From Sphingomonadales bacterium (lineage in GTDB: Bacteria > Pseudomonadota > Alphaproteobacteria > Sphingomonadales > Sphingomonadaceae): DNA of 64,000 nt. The number at the start of each line of letters is the position of its first letter. Position 1 is the first letter of the stretch. Shown piece by piece: positions 8,856 to 18,271 of this stretch. Where the stretch lies: assembly GCA_009995225.1 (NCBI GenBank), contig JAACPW010000007.1, positions 100,239 to 164,238 of the forward strand, in the 5' to 3' direction. Below the pieces are notes generated by a model that made no database searches, was not told where the DNA came from, and saw nothing but the letters and a program-made list of their open reading frames with translations. The position numbers and the translations under genes were made by a program.

Positions 8856-11024
8856 ATGTCGAAACGGGGTGAGCGGTTGCAGGACAAAGGCGCGCGCGGA
8901 AACAGGCGGGCTGCGAGCGAGCGATCCGCTTCGTCCGCAAAGGAGCGCCAAGGCGCGCCGGGTTGGCGCGGCTGGGTCTGGATGAAGCGGTTGGTGGTCT
9001 GGGGTGCGGGCCTCGCCGTGCTGGCCACTGTCTTTCTTGCCTTCGCGGTCGGCTTCGCCGCGCAATCGCTGCCCAGCTACGCGACCCTTCAGGCGACCCA
9101 ACCGGGCCAGACCATTGTAATCCGCGCCCGCGATGGGCGCGAGTTGGTCGAAATCGGGCCAAGCTTTGGCGAATGGCTCACCTACGACGAAATTCCGCGC
9201 AACATGACCAACGCGATGATCGCGGTGGAAGACAAACGCTTTCATTCGCACTTCGGTGTCGATCCTGTGCGCCTGACAGGGGCGCTGATCGAAGGCGTGA
9301 CCGGCACCCGCGCGCGGTTTGGCGGCACATCGACCATCACGCAGCAGCTGGCGCGCAACCTGTTTCTGAACAACAACCGTTCGCTCGACCGCAAGGCGCG
9401 TGAGGCGGTGTTGGCGATGGCGCTCGAATGGCAGTTCTCCAAGGAGGAGATCCTCGAGCTTTACCTCAACAAGGTCTATTTCGGCGGCGGCGCTTATGGC
9501 ATCGACAGCGCGAGCCGGAAGTTCTTCAGCCATCCCGCGACCGAACTGAGTATTGAAGAAGCCGCGATCATCGCCGGACTGGTCAAGGCACCCAGCCAGT
9601 ATTCCCCCACCGCCGATGTTCAGGCCGCCGTCGACCGCGCCCAGGTCGTGCTTCGCCTGATGCAAGAGCAGGGGTATGTCACACCCGACCAAGCCCGGGT
9701 TGATGTCAGCGCGGTGCAGCTGAAGGAGCAGGCCGGGCAGAACTCGGTCCGCTATTTCACGGATTGGGTGCTGCCGCAGCTCGATATCATTCTGCCCGAA
9801 ACCTACGAACCGATCGAGGTGTGGACCACGCTCGATATCGGGATGCAGCGCGCCGCGACCGCCGCGATCGAAGCCAATACGCCGGGCAGCGCGCAGGGCG
9901 CCCTGGTCAGTCTTGACCGTGACGGGGCGATTCTGGCGCTGGTGGGCGGAACCGATTACGTCGCCAGCAACTTCAACCGCGCCACGACTGCGATGCGGCA
10001 GCCCGGTTCCGCCTGGAAGCTGTTTGTCTATCTCGCCGCGCTGGAGGCGGGCTACAAGCCTGAGGATACGGTCAACGACACGCCGGTGACGATCGATGGA
10101 TGGAGCCCGCGCAATTCCAACGGCCGCAATGTCGGCGAAACCGATTTGCGAACCGCCTTCGCCTATTCGATCAACACGGTTGCAGCCCAGCTTGGCAACG
10201 AAGTCGGCTTTGGCACGGTGGCGTCGATGGCGCGTCGGTTCGGGATCAATTCGAAGGTCGATACCAACCCGTCGATGGTGCTGGGCGCATCGGAAATGCG
10301 GGTCATGGAGATGACCCAGGCCTTTGCCGGTATCGCCGCCAAGGGGGTCACCGTCGCGCCCTTTGGAATCACCAAGGTGACCGGCGCCAGCGGCGAGCTG
10401 CTTTACCAGCGTGAAGCTGCGACAAACTCCCCGGTGATACCCGATTACGTGGTCGCCGGGATTACCGATCTCCTGCAGGCCGCCGTGCAGACAGGCACGG
10501 GCCGTGCGGCCCAGATCGGGCGTCCGGTGGCCGGCAAGACCGGCACGACCAGCTCCAACAAGGACGGCTGGTTCATCGGCTTTTCCAGCGGCATAACCAC
10601 CGGCGTGTGGATGGGACGTGACGATGCCAAGGCGGTGCCGGGCCTGCAGGGCGGGCGCGCTCCGGCGCAGGCCTTTGCCGCCTATATGCGCTACGCTGTC
10701 AGGGGGCGCCCGGTCGAGGAATTCGATGTCACGCTCGAACTGCCCGAATGGCAACTGGAGCCTGACGAGGAAGCGTTGTTCGGCGAGCCCGAGGATTATT
10801 ACTACATCGACGAGCAGGGCAACCTGATCGAGCCTGGCAGGCGCGAGCCGGACGATGATCCCTTCAGGCCGGAAGGCGAGCGCGAATCCGATGCGCCGCC
10901 TGCCGCCAGCCAGGATTTTCTCGAGGAAGCTACCGGCGGCGCGCTGCCGCCCCAGCAGATCCCGCGGTCTCAACGCGAACAGCGCCGTGTCCCGCAACAG
11001 CCCGTATTTCCCCAGGGACAATGA
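8856..11024 (+). CDS. Class A penicillin-binding protein (PBP1A type)
   Basis: A 722-residue bifunctional peptidoglycan synthase. A basic cytoplasmic tail (1-42) and one transmembrane helix (about 43-68) precede the GT51 glycosyltransferase domain with the catalytic glutamate E125 in AVEDKRFHSHFG and the motif GGTSTITQQLARN. The transpeptidase domain carries the serine motif GSAWK, the second motif YSIN and the third motif KTGTT. The tail (about 620-722) is acidic and proline-rich. A strong hairpin terminator follows. The periplasmic protease degP lies convergently behind it. Confidence 0.95.
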   Translation: MSKRGERLQDKGARGNRRAASERSASSAKERQGAPGWRGWVWMKRLVVWGAGLAVLATVFLAFAVGFAAQSLPSYATLQATQPGQTIVIRARDGRELVEIGPSFGEWLTYDEIPRNMTNAMIAVEDKRFHSHFGVDPVRLTGALIEGVTGTRARFGGTSTITQQLARNLFLNNNRSLDRKAREAVLAMALEWQFSKEEILELYLNKVYFGGGAYGIDSASRKFFSHPATELSIEEAAIIAGLVKAPSQYSPTADVQAAVDRAQVVLRLMQEQGYVTPDQARVDVSAVQLKEQAGQNSVRYFTDWVLPQLDIILPETYEPIEVWTTLDIGMQRAATAAIEANTPGSAQGALVSLDRDGAILALVGGTDYVASNFNRATTAMRQPGSAWKLFVYLAALEAGYKPEDTVNDTPVTIDGWSPRNSNGRNVGETDLRTAFAYSINTVAAQLGNEVGFGTVASMARRFGINSKVDTNPSMVLGASEMRVMEMTQAFAGIAAKGVTVAPFGITKVTGASGELLYQREAATNSPVIPDYVVAGITDLLQAAVQTGTGRAAQIGRPVAGKTGTTSSNKDGWFIGFSSGITTGVWMGRDDAKAVPGLQGGRAPAQAFAAYMRYAVRGRPVEEFDVTLELPEWQLEPDEEALFGEPEDYYYIDEQGNLIEPGRREPDDDPFRPEGERESDAPPAASQDFLEEATGGALPPQQIPRSQREQRRVPQQPVFPQGQ

Positions 11025-11040
11025 CAGCGCCAGATAGGTA

Positions 11041-11075
11041 AAAGGCGCCGGGACCTGCTCCCGGCGCCTTTTTCT
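11041..11075. terminator. Bidirectional intrinsic terminator between PBP and degP
   Basis: A 13-bp stem (AAAGGCGCCGGGA paired with TCCCGGCGCCTTT) encloses a five-base loop and runs into TTTTTC on the plus strand. The A-run on the 5' side gives a U-tract on the minus strand as well, so it can serve both converging genes. Confidence 0.92.
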
Positions 11076-11101
11076 TTGGACTTATGAAGTGGTGATGCGG
11101 A

Positions 11102-12682
11102 TCAGCGCATCCGGACAGCGATAAAGGCTGGCGGTTGCGTCCGGCGCTGAACGCGCAGCAGCAACGCCTCGCGATTTTCTGTGACCGCGGCCTCGACCTG
11201 CGCCAGCAATTCTTCAACCGACGTGACGGCCTGATAATTGGCCGACAGGATGATGTCACCGCGGCGCAGGCCCTTGCGGGCCGCATCGCCATTGGCATCG
11301 ACCGCAGCGACCACCACACCCTGAAGATCGGCAGGCACGCCCAGCGAGCGGGCAATCTGAGGGGTCATCGGAGTGACCTGCAGACCCAGCTTCTGTTCAA
11401 TCGTGCCGTCAGATGTGCCGGGTGCCATGGGCTCTTCGGCCTCGGGGTCGAAGGTCTGCGCCCGGGCTTGCAGCTCCGCCTCGCTTGGGCGCTTGCCGAG
11501 CGTCACGTTGATGTTCACCCGATTGCCGCTGCGCAGCACTTCGACCGGGATGGTGGCGCCCGGTTCGAGATTGGCGACAAGGAACGATACAGTCTGATCC
11601 GCCGTCACGTCTTTGCCGTTGACCTTCGTCAGGATGTCGCCCGAACGCAGTCCGGCACTCGCGGCGGGGCTGCCGTCCTCGACCACTTGCGCCAGTTCGC
11701 CGCGGCGCTTGGGCAAGCCGAGCGAAGCAGCAAGATCCTCGTCGATGGGCTGGAGCCGGACACCGAGATAACCGCGCTCGATCTCACGGCCGTCGCGCAG
11801 CTGTTCGACAATCGGAGCGGCGATTTCGGCCGGGATGGCGAACCCGATGCCGACACTGCCGCCCGAGGGCGAGAAAATCGCATTGTTGATCCCGATCACA
11901 TTGCCGCGCATGTCGAACAGCGGGCCGCCCGAATTGCCGCGGTTGATGCTGGCATCGGTCTGGATGTAGCGATCATACGGCCCGCCCTGGCCGGTGTTGC
12001 GATACACCGCCGAGATGATCCCGCTGGTGACTGTGCCACCAAGGCCGAACGGATTGCCGATCGCAACCACCCACTCGCCCACGCGCGTTGCGCTGGAGTC
12101 CCCAAACCGGACGAAGGGGAAGGTCTTGTTGGAACGGATTTTGAGAACCGCAAGGTCCGACGCTGCATCCGCGCCGACCAGATCGGCTTCGTATTCGGTG
12201 CCGTCGGGCAGGGTCACAGTGATCGATTCAAGCTTGGCGCGCGTATCGGGCGGCGAAATCACGTGGTTGTTCGTAACCACATAGCCATCGCCCGAAATGA
12301 TGAAGCCTGATCCCAGCGACTGCGCTTCACGGGTTTGCGGTTGGCCTGCGCCGCCGCCGCGCCGACTGAACAGCTCGGCAAAGGGCGTCCCTGCGAAGGG
12401 ATTATTGGCCACCTCGACCCGCTGGCGCGTGGCGATATTCACCACGGCGGGCTGCAACTGTGCGGTGAGATCGGCGAAGCTGGCAGGGGCCCCGGCAACC
12501 GGCACCACCCGTTCCATCACCGCATCGTCGTTCTGCGCAACCTGCGCGCCGACAGGCGAGCCGGTTATCAGCGAAATCGTCGCGCCGCCCACCAGCAACG
12601 CGCTTGTCAGTCCGTATACATAGCGCACTTTGTTCACGTCCTCTTGGTCCTTGTTCTTGGCAGGAATGCGTGGGGTCGCCAT
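11102..12682 (-). CDS. degP: Periplasmic serine endoprotease of the DegP/HtrA (Do) family
   Basis: A 526-residue envelope quality-control protease. An N-terminal hydrophobic helix (about residues 20-42) exports or anchors it. The catalytic triad is H140 (TNNHVI), D176 (ASDLAVLK) and S251 (RGNSGGPLF). Two PDZ domains follow, the first around RGYLGVRLQPI and the second around LGLQVTPMTPQIA. A GTG at codon 16 would give a shorter N-terminus starting just before the hydrophobic helix. It lies 131 bp behind hflC in the same direction, the usual alphaproteobacterial hflK-hflC-degP order. That gap contains the inverted repeat GCCCCAA/TTGGGGC (12732-12754). Confidence 0.95.
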   Translation of the reverse strand: MATPRIPAKNKDQEDVNKVRYVYGLTSALLVGGATISLITGSPVGAQVAQNDDAVMERVVPVAGAPASFADLTAQLQPAVVNIATRQRVEVANNPFAGTPFAELFSRRGGGAGQPQTREAQSLGSGFIISGDGYVVTNNHVISPPDTRAKLESITVTLPDGTEYEADLVGADAASDLAVLKIRSNKTFPFVRFGDSSATRVGEWVVAIGNPFGLGGTVTSGIISAVYRNTGQGGPYDRYIQTDASINRGNSGGPLFDMRGNVIGINNAIFSPSGGSVGIGFAIPAEIAAPIVEQLRDGREIERGYLGVRLQPIDEDLAASLGLPKRRGELAQVVEDGSPAASAGLRSGDILTKVNGKDVTADQTVSFLVANLEPGATIPVEVLRSGNRVNINVTLGKRPSEAELQARAQTFDPEAEEPMAPGTSDGTIEQKLGLQVTPMTPQIARSLGVPADLQGVVVAAVDANGDAARKGLRRGDIILSANYQAVTSVEELLAQVEAAVTENREALLLRVQRRTQPPAFIAVRMR

Positions 12683-12813
12683 CGCGTTCCAGAAAGCCTT
12701 TGACGGGGCCAGCCTGACGGGCTGGTTGATTGCCCCAAATGCCCTTGTTGGGGCTGAACGGTGATTGAACGTCCGCGCCGTTCAGCGCGGTCTGTCAGCC
12801 CTTGGTCGATTGT

Positions 12814-13659
12814 TCAGCGTTCACCCTTGAACTGGCGGAAATACTCGCTGTCTTCCGACAGCACCATGGTGCTTTGGCCTTCACCCTGAAGGAAGGTTTT
12901 GCGGTAGCTCTGCATGGCACGATAGAAGTCGTAGAACTGCGGATCCTTGCCGTAGGCATCGGCATAGATGCGCGCAGCCTCTGCCGACGCTTCGGCCTGA
13001 ATGATCTGCGCATCGCGTTGCCCTGCGGCACGAATGGTCGTCGCCTCTTCCTGGCGATCGGTTTCCATCCGCGTGAACGCAGCGTCCAGCGGGCGGCCTT
13101 CGGGAAGATCGGCCGCCTTGATCCGCACATCAAGCACCTGCGCGCCGTAATTGCGGGCCTGCGCGTCAAGCGTGCGGGTGATGTTGGTCATCGATGTGCC
13201 GCGCTCGGCATTGATCAGCGATGCAAACGGAACGCGGCCCAATTCCTGCCGCAGCACCGAGGTGAGGATCGGCAGCAACTGCGCCTCAAGCTGGGCCTCG
13301 GTACCGGCGCGTTCGACCAGTTTGACCGGATCGATGATGCGGTACCGGGCATAGGCATCGACCTGAAGGCGCTGCTGGTCGCGGGAAAGCACCTGCGTGC
13401 GTTCCATGTCGAGATCGAGCACGCGGCGGTCGATCATGCGCACCTCTTCAACGAAGGGAATACGCGGACTGATGCCGGCGCCGGTCGAACCATAGGGCTC
13501 GTCGGGCCGGAACTGGTTCATGACACGCACCGGTTCCCCGGTGCGGATCACCACGGCCTGATGGGTTTCAGGAACGATCACCAAGCTGGACAGCGCCGCG
13601 ATCACGATCACGGCGCCGCCGATCAGCAAGGCCTTGGGGTTCTGGAACAGGCTGGCCAT
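12814..13659 (-). CDS. hflC: HflC, SPFH-domain regulator of FtsH protease
   Basis: A 281-residue inner-membrane protein: one N-terminal transmembrane helix (about residues 8-27) followed by a periplasmic SPFH/band-7 domain and a coiled coil rich in alanine and glutamate (RDAQIIQAEASAEAARIYAD). HflC and HflK form a large complex that encloses the AAA+ protease FtsH. The chosen ATG at 13659 begins MASLFQNPKALLIGG; upstream in-frame sequence overlaps hflK and has no family support. hflK ends four bases upstream, so the two are made together. Confidence 0.95.
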   Translation of the reverse strand: MASLFQNPKALLIGGAVIVIAALSSLVIVPETHQAVVIRTGEPVRVMNQFRPDEPYGSTGAGISPRIPFVEEVRMIDRRVLDLDMERTQVLSRDQQRLQVDAYARYRIIDPVKLVERAGTEAQLEAQLLPILTSVLRQELGRVPFASLINAERGTSMTNITRTLDAQARNYGAQVLDVRIKAADLPEGRPLDAAFTRMETDRQEEATTIRAAGQRDAQIIQAEASAEAARIYADAYGKDPQFYDFYRAMQSYRKTFLQGEGQSTMVLSEDSEYFRQFKGER

Positions 13660-13663
13660 GTCC

Positions 13664-14749
13664 TTATTCCCCCTGTGGCAGTGCAGGCTGCTGCGCACGG
13701 CGCTTCAGCTCAGGCAGTGGCAAATAGGGGGTGACATTGCCACCTTCTACGATTGTCTTGTCGGTCTTGGACAGGATCTGCTCCATGGTCTCGTAATAGA
13801 GGCGACGACGCGTCACTTCGGGCGCCATCCGGTATTCCTCGTAGATGTCGTTGAATTCGCTGGCGTCACCTTGTGCTCGTGCAAGCGTCTGCTGCGCTAC
13901 GGCGCGAGACCGGTTGATCGCGGCATCGGCGTCCTGCTGGGCGGAGGATACGTCCTTGAACGCCTCTTCGACCTGCGCAGGCGGATCGACCTTGTTGATT
14001 TCGATACCCTGCACGCTGATGCCCGAACGATAGGCATCAAGCCGCGCCTGCATCGCGGTGCGCACGTCCTGCTCGATTTCCGCACGGCCTGCGCCGGTCA
14101 GCACCGCATCAAGGTTCTGCCGTGCCACGGCAGCACGCATCGCGGCCTCCCCGATTTCAAGCAAGGCATTGCGCGGATCGTTGAGCTGGTACTTGTACAG
14201 CGTCAGGTCCGAGATGTTCCAGCGGATCAGATAGGACAGATCGACCAGATTCTGGTCGCCGGTCAGGATCAGCTTCTCCGTGTTGGTGCCCGGAACTTCT
14301 TCCAGCCGCACCTGCGTGACATTTTCCTTTTCGACCATGTTGATCGGCCAAGGCGCGGAAAATGCCGTCCCGGAATTGAGCGTGGCCGAATACTTGCCAC
14401 CGAACCAGGTGACGACCGCCTGTTCGCCGGGCTGGATGAAATGAACGCTGCTGGCCGCGACCCAGACCAGCGCGGCGCCGGCCACGATCAGCGGCACCCA
14501 GCTTTTGCCGCCGGGACGTTCAGGCAGCCGGAAGGTCGGCCCACCGCCTCCGCCACCGGCGCGGCGCGGACCTTCGGGGCCACGGTTTTTGAAAATGTCT
14601 TCGATACTGGCCGAACGCCGCTTTCCCTCGCCGCCTCCGCCTCCGGGGAGCCAGGGGTTACGCGGGCCGCCGCCATCACCCGAAGGCCCGCCTTCGCCGG
14701 GTTCGTCGCCGCTTCCGCCGCCGCCCCAGGGGTTGTTCTTTCCAGCCAT
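13664..14749 (-). CDS. hflK: HflK, SPFH-domain regulator of FtsH protease
   Basis: A 361-residue partner of HflC. The first about 75 residues are a disordered cytoplasmic tail very rich in glycine and proline, typical of HflK. One transmembrane helix (WVPLIVAGAALVWVAASSVH) and an SPFH domain starting near FIQPGEQAVVTWFGG follow. The C-terminus has the conserved coiled coil. The start ATG at 14749 gives the family N-terminus MAGKNNPWG. An in-frame ATG at 14806 is possible but less conserved in appearance. It is the first gene of hflK-hflC-degP. Confidence 0.95.
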   Translation of the reverse strand: MAGKNNPWGGGGSGDEPGEGGPSGDGGGPRNPWLPGGGGGEGKRRSASIEDIFKNRGPEGPRRAGGGGGGPTFRLPERPGGKSWVPLIVAGAALVWVAASSVHFIQPGEQAVVTWFGGKYSATLNSGTAFSAPWPINMVEKENVTQVRLEEVPGTNTEKLILTGDQNLVDLSYLIRWNISDLTLYKYQLNDPRNALLEIGEAAMRAAVARQNLDAVLTGAGRAEIEQDVRTAMQARLDAYRSGISVQGIEINKVDPPAQVEEAFKDVSSAQQDADAAINRSRAVAQQTLARAQGDASEFNDIYEEYRMAPEVTRRRLYYETMEQILSKTDKTIVEGGNVTPYLPLPELKRRAQQPALPQGE

Positions 14750-14881
14750 AGCGAAGCCCTTAAAGCCACCGCCAAGACGTTCTCTCCAGCCGTCAAATCT
14801 TTGCATACGGTGTTTATAGGCACGCGTTCCGGCGAAAAACAGGGGTCCCCTGCGTGAATTTGGTGGTAGAGGCGTGGCATA

Positions 14882-15901
14882 ATGAACAAGTCCGGCAATT
14901 CGTCCCCTTCGCCCGCTCGCCAACCCGACGCCGAAGAGGCGCTGATCCGGGCGGCTCTCACCCCTGAAATCAACCATCGGTTGCGTTCTGCCCGGATCGT
15001 GGAACGCCGCGCGGTTATTGTTGCCGAGGCAGGCGATCTGTCCGAAACGGCCCGCGCCGCGTTGCAGGACGCAATCACCGCCAGCCTGATGCCCCTGCCG
15101 CAAATCGACGAGGTGCGCGTGGCACTGACCGGTGAACGGCGCCGCCGCCGCCTGATCGCGGTGGGGTCTGGCAAGGGCGGGGTCGGCAAATCGACGCTGA
15201 CCACAAATCTTGCCGTGGCGCTGGCGCGGATGGGACGCAAGGTCGGCGTGATCGATGGCGACATCTACGGCCCGTCGCAGCCCAAATTGCTCAGGACAGA
15301 AGGGATCAAGCCTGGCGCCACGCCGGACGGCAGCAAGCTGGTGGCGATTGACAGTCCATACGGGGTCAAGGTGCTGTCGATGGGTCACATTGTCGCTCCG
15401 GGAAAGGCGCTGGCATGGCGCGGACCGATGACGGGCAAGGCCCTGACCCAGCTGGTCGATGCCGAATGGGGCGACACCGATCTGCTGCTCGTCGATCTGC
15501 CGCCGGGAACGGGCGATGTGCAATTGTCCATGCTTTCGGCCCACAAGCCCGATGGCGCAATCTTGGTATCCACCCCTCAGGATCTCGCGCTCATCGATGC
15601 TGCGCGGGCCGGGCAACTGTTCGAACAAGGCGAGGTGCCGATCATCGGTCTGGTCGAGAACATGGCGGGCTATGCCTGTCCCCACTGCGGCGAGATCAGC
15701 GATCCCTTCGGACAGGGCGGGGTCGAAAAATTCGCCGCTGCGTTGGACATCCCCTTTCTTGGCCGGGTGCCGCTGACTCTCGCGACCCGGATCGCAGGTG
15801 ACAGGGGCGAGCCTCCTGCGGCCGGTGATGACGAAACCGCCGCCCCCTTCCGCGCCATTGCCGAGCGGCTGGCGCGCTGGCTTGATACCGGGACGGTTTA
15901 G
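14882..15901 (+). CDS. apbC: Mrp/ApbC/NBP35-family iron-sulfur carrier ATPase
   Basis: A 339-residue P-loop ATPase. Residues about 15-85 form the DUF59/MIP18-like N-terminal part, followed by the deviant Walker A GSGKGGVGKSTLTTN, the switch segment DLPPGTGDVQLS and the CxxC motif YACPHCGE, which binds a bridging [4Fe-4S] cluster. The family transfers Fe-S clusters to apo-proteins. It sits divergent from hflK and five bases upstream of a molybdenum hydroxylase gene, so cluster delivery to redox enzymes is a plausible but unproven link. Confidence 0.93.
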   Translation: MNKSGNSSPSPARQPDAEEALIRAALTPEINHRLRSARIVERRAVIVAEAGDLSETARAALQDAITASLMPLPQIDEVRVALTGERRRRRLIAVGSGKGGVGKSTLTTNLAVALARMGRKVGVIDGDIYGPSQPKLLRTEGIKPGATPDGSKLVAIDSPYGVKVLSMGHIVAPGKALAWRGPMTGKALTQLVDAEWGDTDLLLVDLPPGTGDVQLSMLSAHKPDGAILVSTPQDLALIDAARAGQLFEQGEVPIIGLVENMAGYACPHCGEISDPFGQGGVEKFAAALDIPFLGRVPLTLATRIAGDRGEPPAAGDDETAAPFRAIAERLARWLDTGTV

Positions 15902-15906
15902 AGGCG

Positions 15907-18192
15907 ATGCAGGTTTCGCGGCGCGGATTGCTGGCGGGCGCTGCGGCGGGCGGCGGGCTTGTGGTCGCCTGGTGGCTGATGCCGCGCAGCTATCGCACGC
16001 CGCTGGAGGCAGCCAGAGGTGAACAGGTGTTCGGCGCCTGGCTCAAGATCGCCAATGACGGTGTGGTGACGGTCGCCGTGCCGCAGATCGAAATGGGACA
16101 GGGGATTACAACCTTGCTACCGCAGATCGTCGCCTATGAACTGGGCGCCGATTGGCGGCAGGTGGCGGTTGAGCCCGCGCCGATATCGGGCGCCTACGCC
16201 AATATTCCGCTGGCGCGCAAATGGATGGCGCTGTGGGATCCCATCGCTGCGGGTCTTTCTGACAACGCCGATGCGCTGATGGCCACACGATTTGCCCAAT
16301 CGCAGCGGTTCAATGCAACGGCCGCAGGCACTGCGCTTGAGGCTTACGAACAGCCCTGCCGCGAAGCTGCCGCAGCGGCGCGGGCGATGCTGGCGCAGGA
16401 GGCCGCGTCGCGCTGGGGTGTGGCCTGGGAAGAATGCCAGGTCGAAAACGGTTTCGTCACGTTCAACGATCAACGCGCAAGCTTTGGCGAGCTGGCCCAA
16501 GCCGCAGCCAATTACACCCCGCCCGATCCCGCGCCGCTACGCCCCGAGCCGCCGCGCGAAACGCCGCTGTCGGCCGATGTCGACGCAGCGCCCGCTTTTC
16601 CGCGCATCGATTTGCCGTCGAAGGTCGATGGTTCTTATCGCTTTGCCGGTGATGTGCGCCTGCCGGGGATGGTGTTCGCCTCGATCCGGCACGGGCCGGC
16701 CGACGGATCGGAACTGACCGGGTTTGACCGCGAAGCCGCCGCCGGCTTCCGGGGGCTGGCCGGGATTGTCGAAAGCAAGCGGTGGCTTGCTGTGGCGGCT
16801 GACACATGGTGGAGCGCAGACAGTGCGCTTGCCGCGATGAAGCCCCGCTTTGCGACCGCCAATCCGGTCAACAGCAACGAAATCGCCGCCCGATTGGATA
16901 CCGTGCTGACGGGCGGCGAAGCCTTTGCGATTGCAGAAACCGGCTTTGGCAGAGAGGCGCTTCGCCGGGTGGACATCGGGCGGCGTTACGAGGTGGAGCC
17001 TGCCTATGCCGCGCCGGTCGAAAGCGCATGCGCCGCCGCACGCTATGAAGACGGACGGCTCGACCTGTGGATCGCGTCCCAGGCGCCAGAGCAGGCGCGG
17101 ATTGCGGCGGCCCGCGCGATCGGCATTTCGACCGAGGATGTCGCACTGTATCCCATGCCCGCAGGGGGCAGTTTCGATGCGCGGCTGGAACATGACCATG
17201 CCATCGAAATCGCGCTGATCGCGCGCGAACTGGGTCGACCCGTCCAACTGACCTGGCCGCGCCGTGACGCGTTGATCCGTTCGCGCCCGCGCGCGCCGGT
17301 GTGGATGCTGCTCGGCGCGCAAATCGCCAAGGGCGATGCTGATGGCACAGGCGGCGCGATTGACGCTTTGCGGATTCGCATTGCCACGCCCCCCGCCATG
17401 CTCGAATTCGGCCAGCGTTTGTTCGGCAATCTCACCAGCATGGCCGCGATCCGCGAGACAGCCGGGAAGCCCGATCCGCTTGCCTGCGAAGGCGCGGTGC
17501 CGCCCTATCAACTGCCCGCCGTGCTGGTGGAGCACGTCCCGGTTGAAATCGGCCTGCCGGTGGGGCGCGTGCGCGGCAATGCTTACGGACCCACGACTTT
17601 CGCGATCGAAAGTTTCATTGACGAAATTGCCGCGAAGAACGGGCGAGAACCGCTGTCCTTCCGGATGTCGATGCTGGGGAGTGATGTGCGTCTCGCTGCG
17701 TGTCTTCAGCGCGCGGCGCAACTGGCAGGGTGGGATGGCGGCGCGGATCAGAGCGGGCAGGGCCTGGCCTGCGCCCGCATCGGTGAAGGACCAGAGGCTG
17801 CGCGTATTGCCTGTGTCGCGACCGCGCGTCGGGGCGAAGGCGGCGTGCGGGTGGTCCGGCTGTCGGCGGCAGCGGATATTGGCCGGATCATCAACCATGA
17901 CATCGCCAAGCAGCAGATCGAAGGCGGCCTGGTGTTCGGCATCGGCATCGCGCTGGGCAATGCGGTCAGGCTGCGCGGGGGTCTGCCCGAGGGCGGCGAT
18001 GAGGCGGCGCTCGGCCTGCCGACGCTTGCTGATTGTCCGGAAATGCGGATCGAATTCATCGCCAGCGAAGCGCTGCCTGCCGACCCTGGCGAACTGGGCG
18101 CTGTCGTTGCTCCGCCCGCGATTGCCAATGCGCTGTTTTCGGCTACAGGCTTGCGGCTGAGGCGACTGCCCTTACTTTCGGACGGCATATGA
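15907..18192 (+). CDS. Xanthine dehydrogenase-family molybdenum-binding subunit (IorB-like), exported
   Basis: A 761-residue molybdopterin-binding large subunit resembling the isoquinoline 1-oxidoreductase beta subunit. It begins with a Tat-type signal (SRRGLLAGAAAGG), so the enzyme should fold in the cytoplasm and be exported. The segment IEMGQGITTLLPQIVA belongs to the Mo-bis-MGD/MCD-binding region. The C-terminal GELGAVVAPPAIANAL contains the catalytic glutamate and is the family signature. The usual small [2Fe-2S] subunit (IorA) is not adjacent, and neither is a cytochrome partner. The substrate could be an N-heterocycle or an aldehyde. The RBS GAGG precedes the ATG. Confidence 0.9.
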   Translation: MQVSRRGLLAGAAAGGGLVVAWWLMPRSYRTPLEAARGEQVFGAWLKIANDGVVTVAVPQIEMGQGITTLLPQIVAYELGADWRQVAVEPAPISGAYANIPLARKWMALWDPIAAGLSDNADALMATRFAQSQRFNATAAGTALEAYEQPCREAAAAARAMLAQEAASRWGVAWEECQVENGFVTFNDQRASFGELAQAAANYTPPDPAPLRPEPPRETPLSADVDAAPAFPRIDLPSKVDGSYRFAGDVRLPGMVFASIRHGPADGSELTGFDREAAAGFRGLAGIVESKRWLAVAADTWWSADSALAAMKPRFATANPVNSNEIAARLDTVLTGGEAFAIAETGFGREALRRVDIGRRYEVEPAYAAPVESACAAARYEDGRLDLWIASQAPEQARIAAARAIGISTEDVALYPMPAGGSFDARLEHDHAIEIALIARELGRPVQLTWPRRDALIRSRPRAPVWMLLGAQIAKGDADGTGGAIDALRIRIATPPAMLEFGQRLFGNLTSMAAIRETAGKPDPLACEGAVPPYQLPAVLVEHVPVEIGLPVGRVRGNAYGPTTFAIESFIDEIAAKNGREPLSFRMSMLGSDVRLAACLQRAAQLAGWDGGADQSGQGLACARIGEGPEAARIACVATARRGEGGVRVVRLSAAADIGRIINHDIAKQQIEGGLVFGIGIALGNAVRLRGGLPEGGDEAALGLPTLADCPEMRIEFIASEALPADPGELGAVVAPPAIANALFSATGLRLRRLPLLSDGI

Positions 18193-18271
18193 CCCGCATA
18201 TTTTTGCAACACTGCGTTCGGACGATCGACTTTGTCCGGAAACGAAACGCCTGCCGACCGTTAGGCGGGCT

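Noticed and set aside
12732..12754. GCCCCAA/TTGGGGC hairpin between hflC and degP as a terminator
   Set aside because: There is no U-run on the transcribed strand, and the operon order suggests read-through; kept only as a note.
14750..15685. A long minus-strand extension of hflK over the Mrp/ApbC gene
   Set aside because: The extension is antisense to a well-supported ATPase gene, and HflK has its normal N-terminus at 14749.
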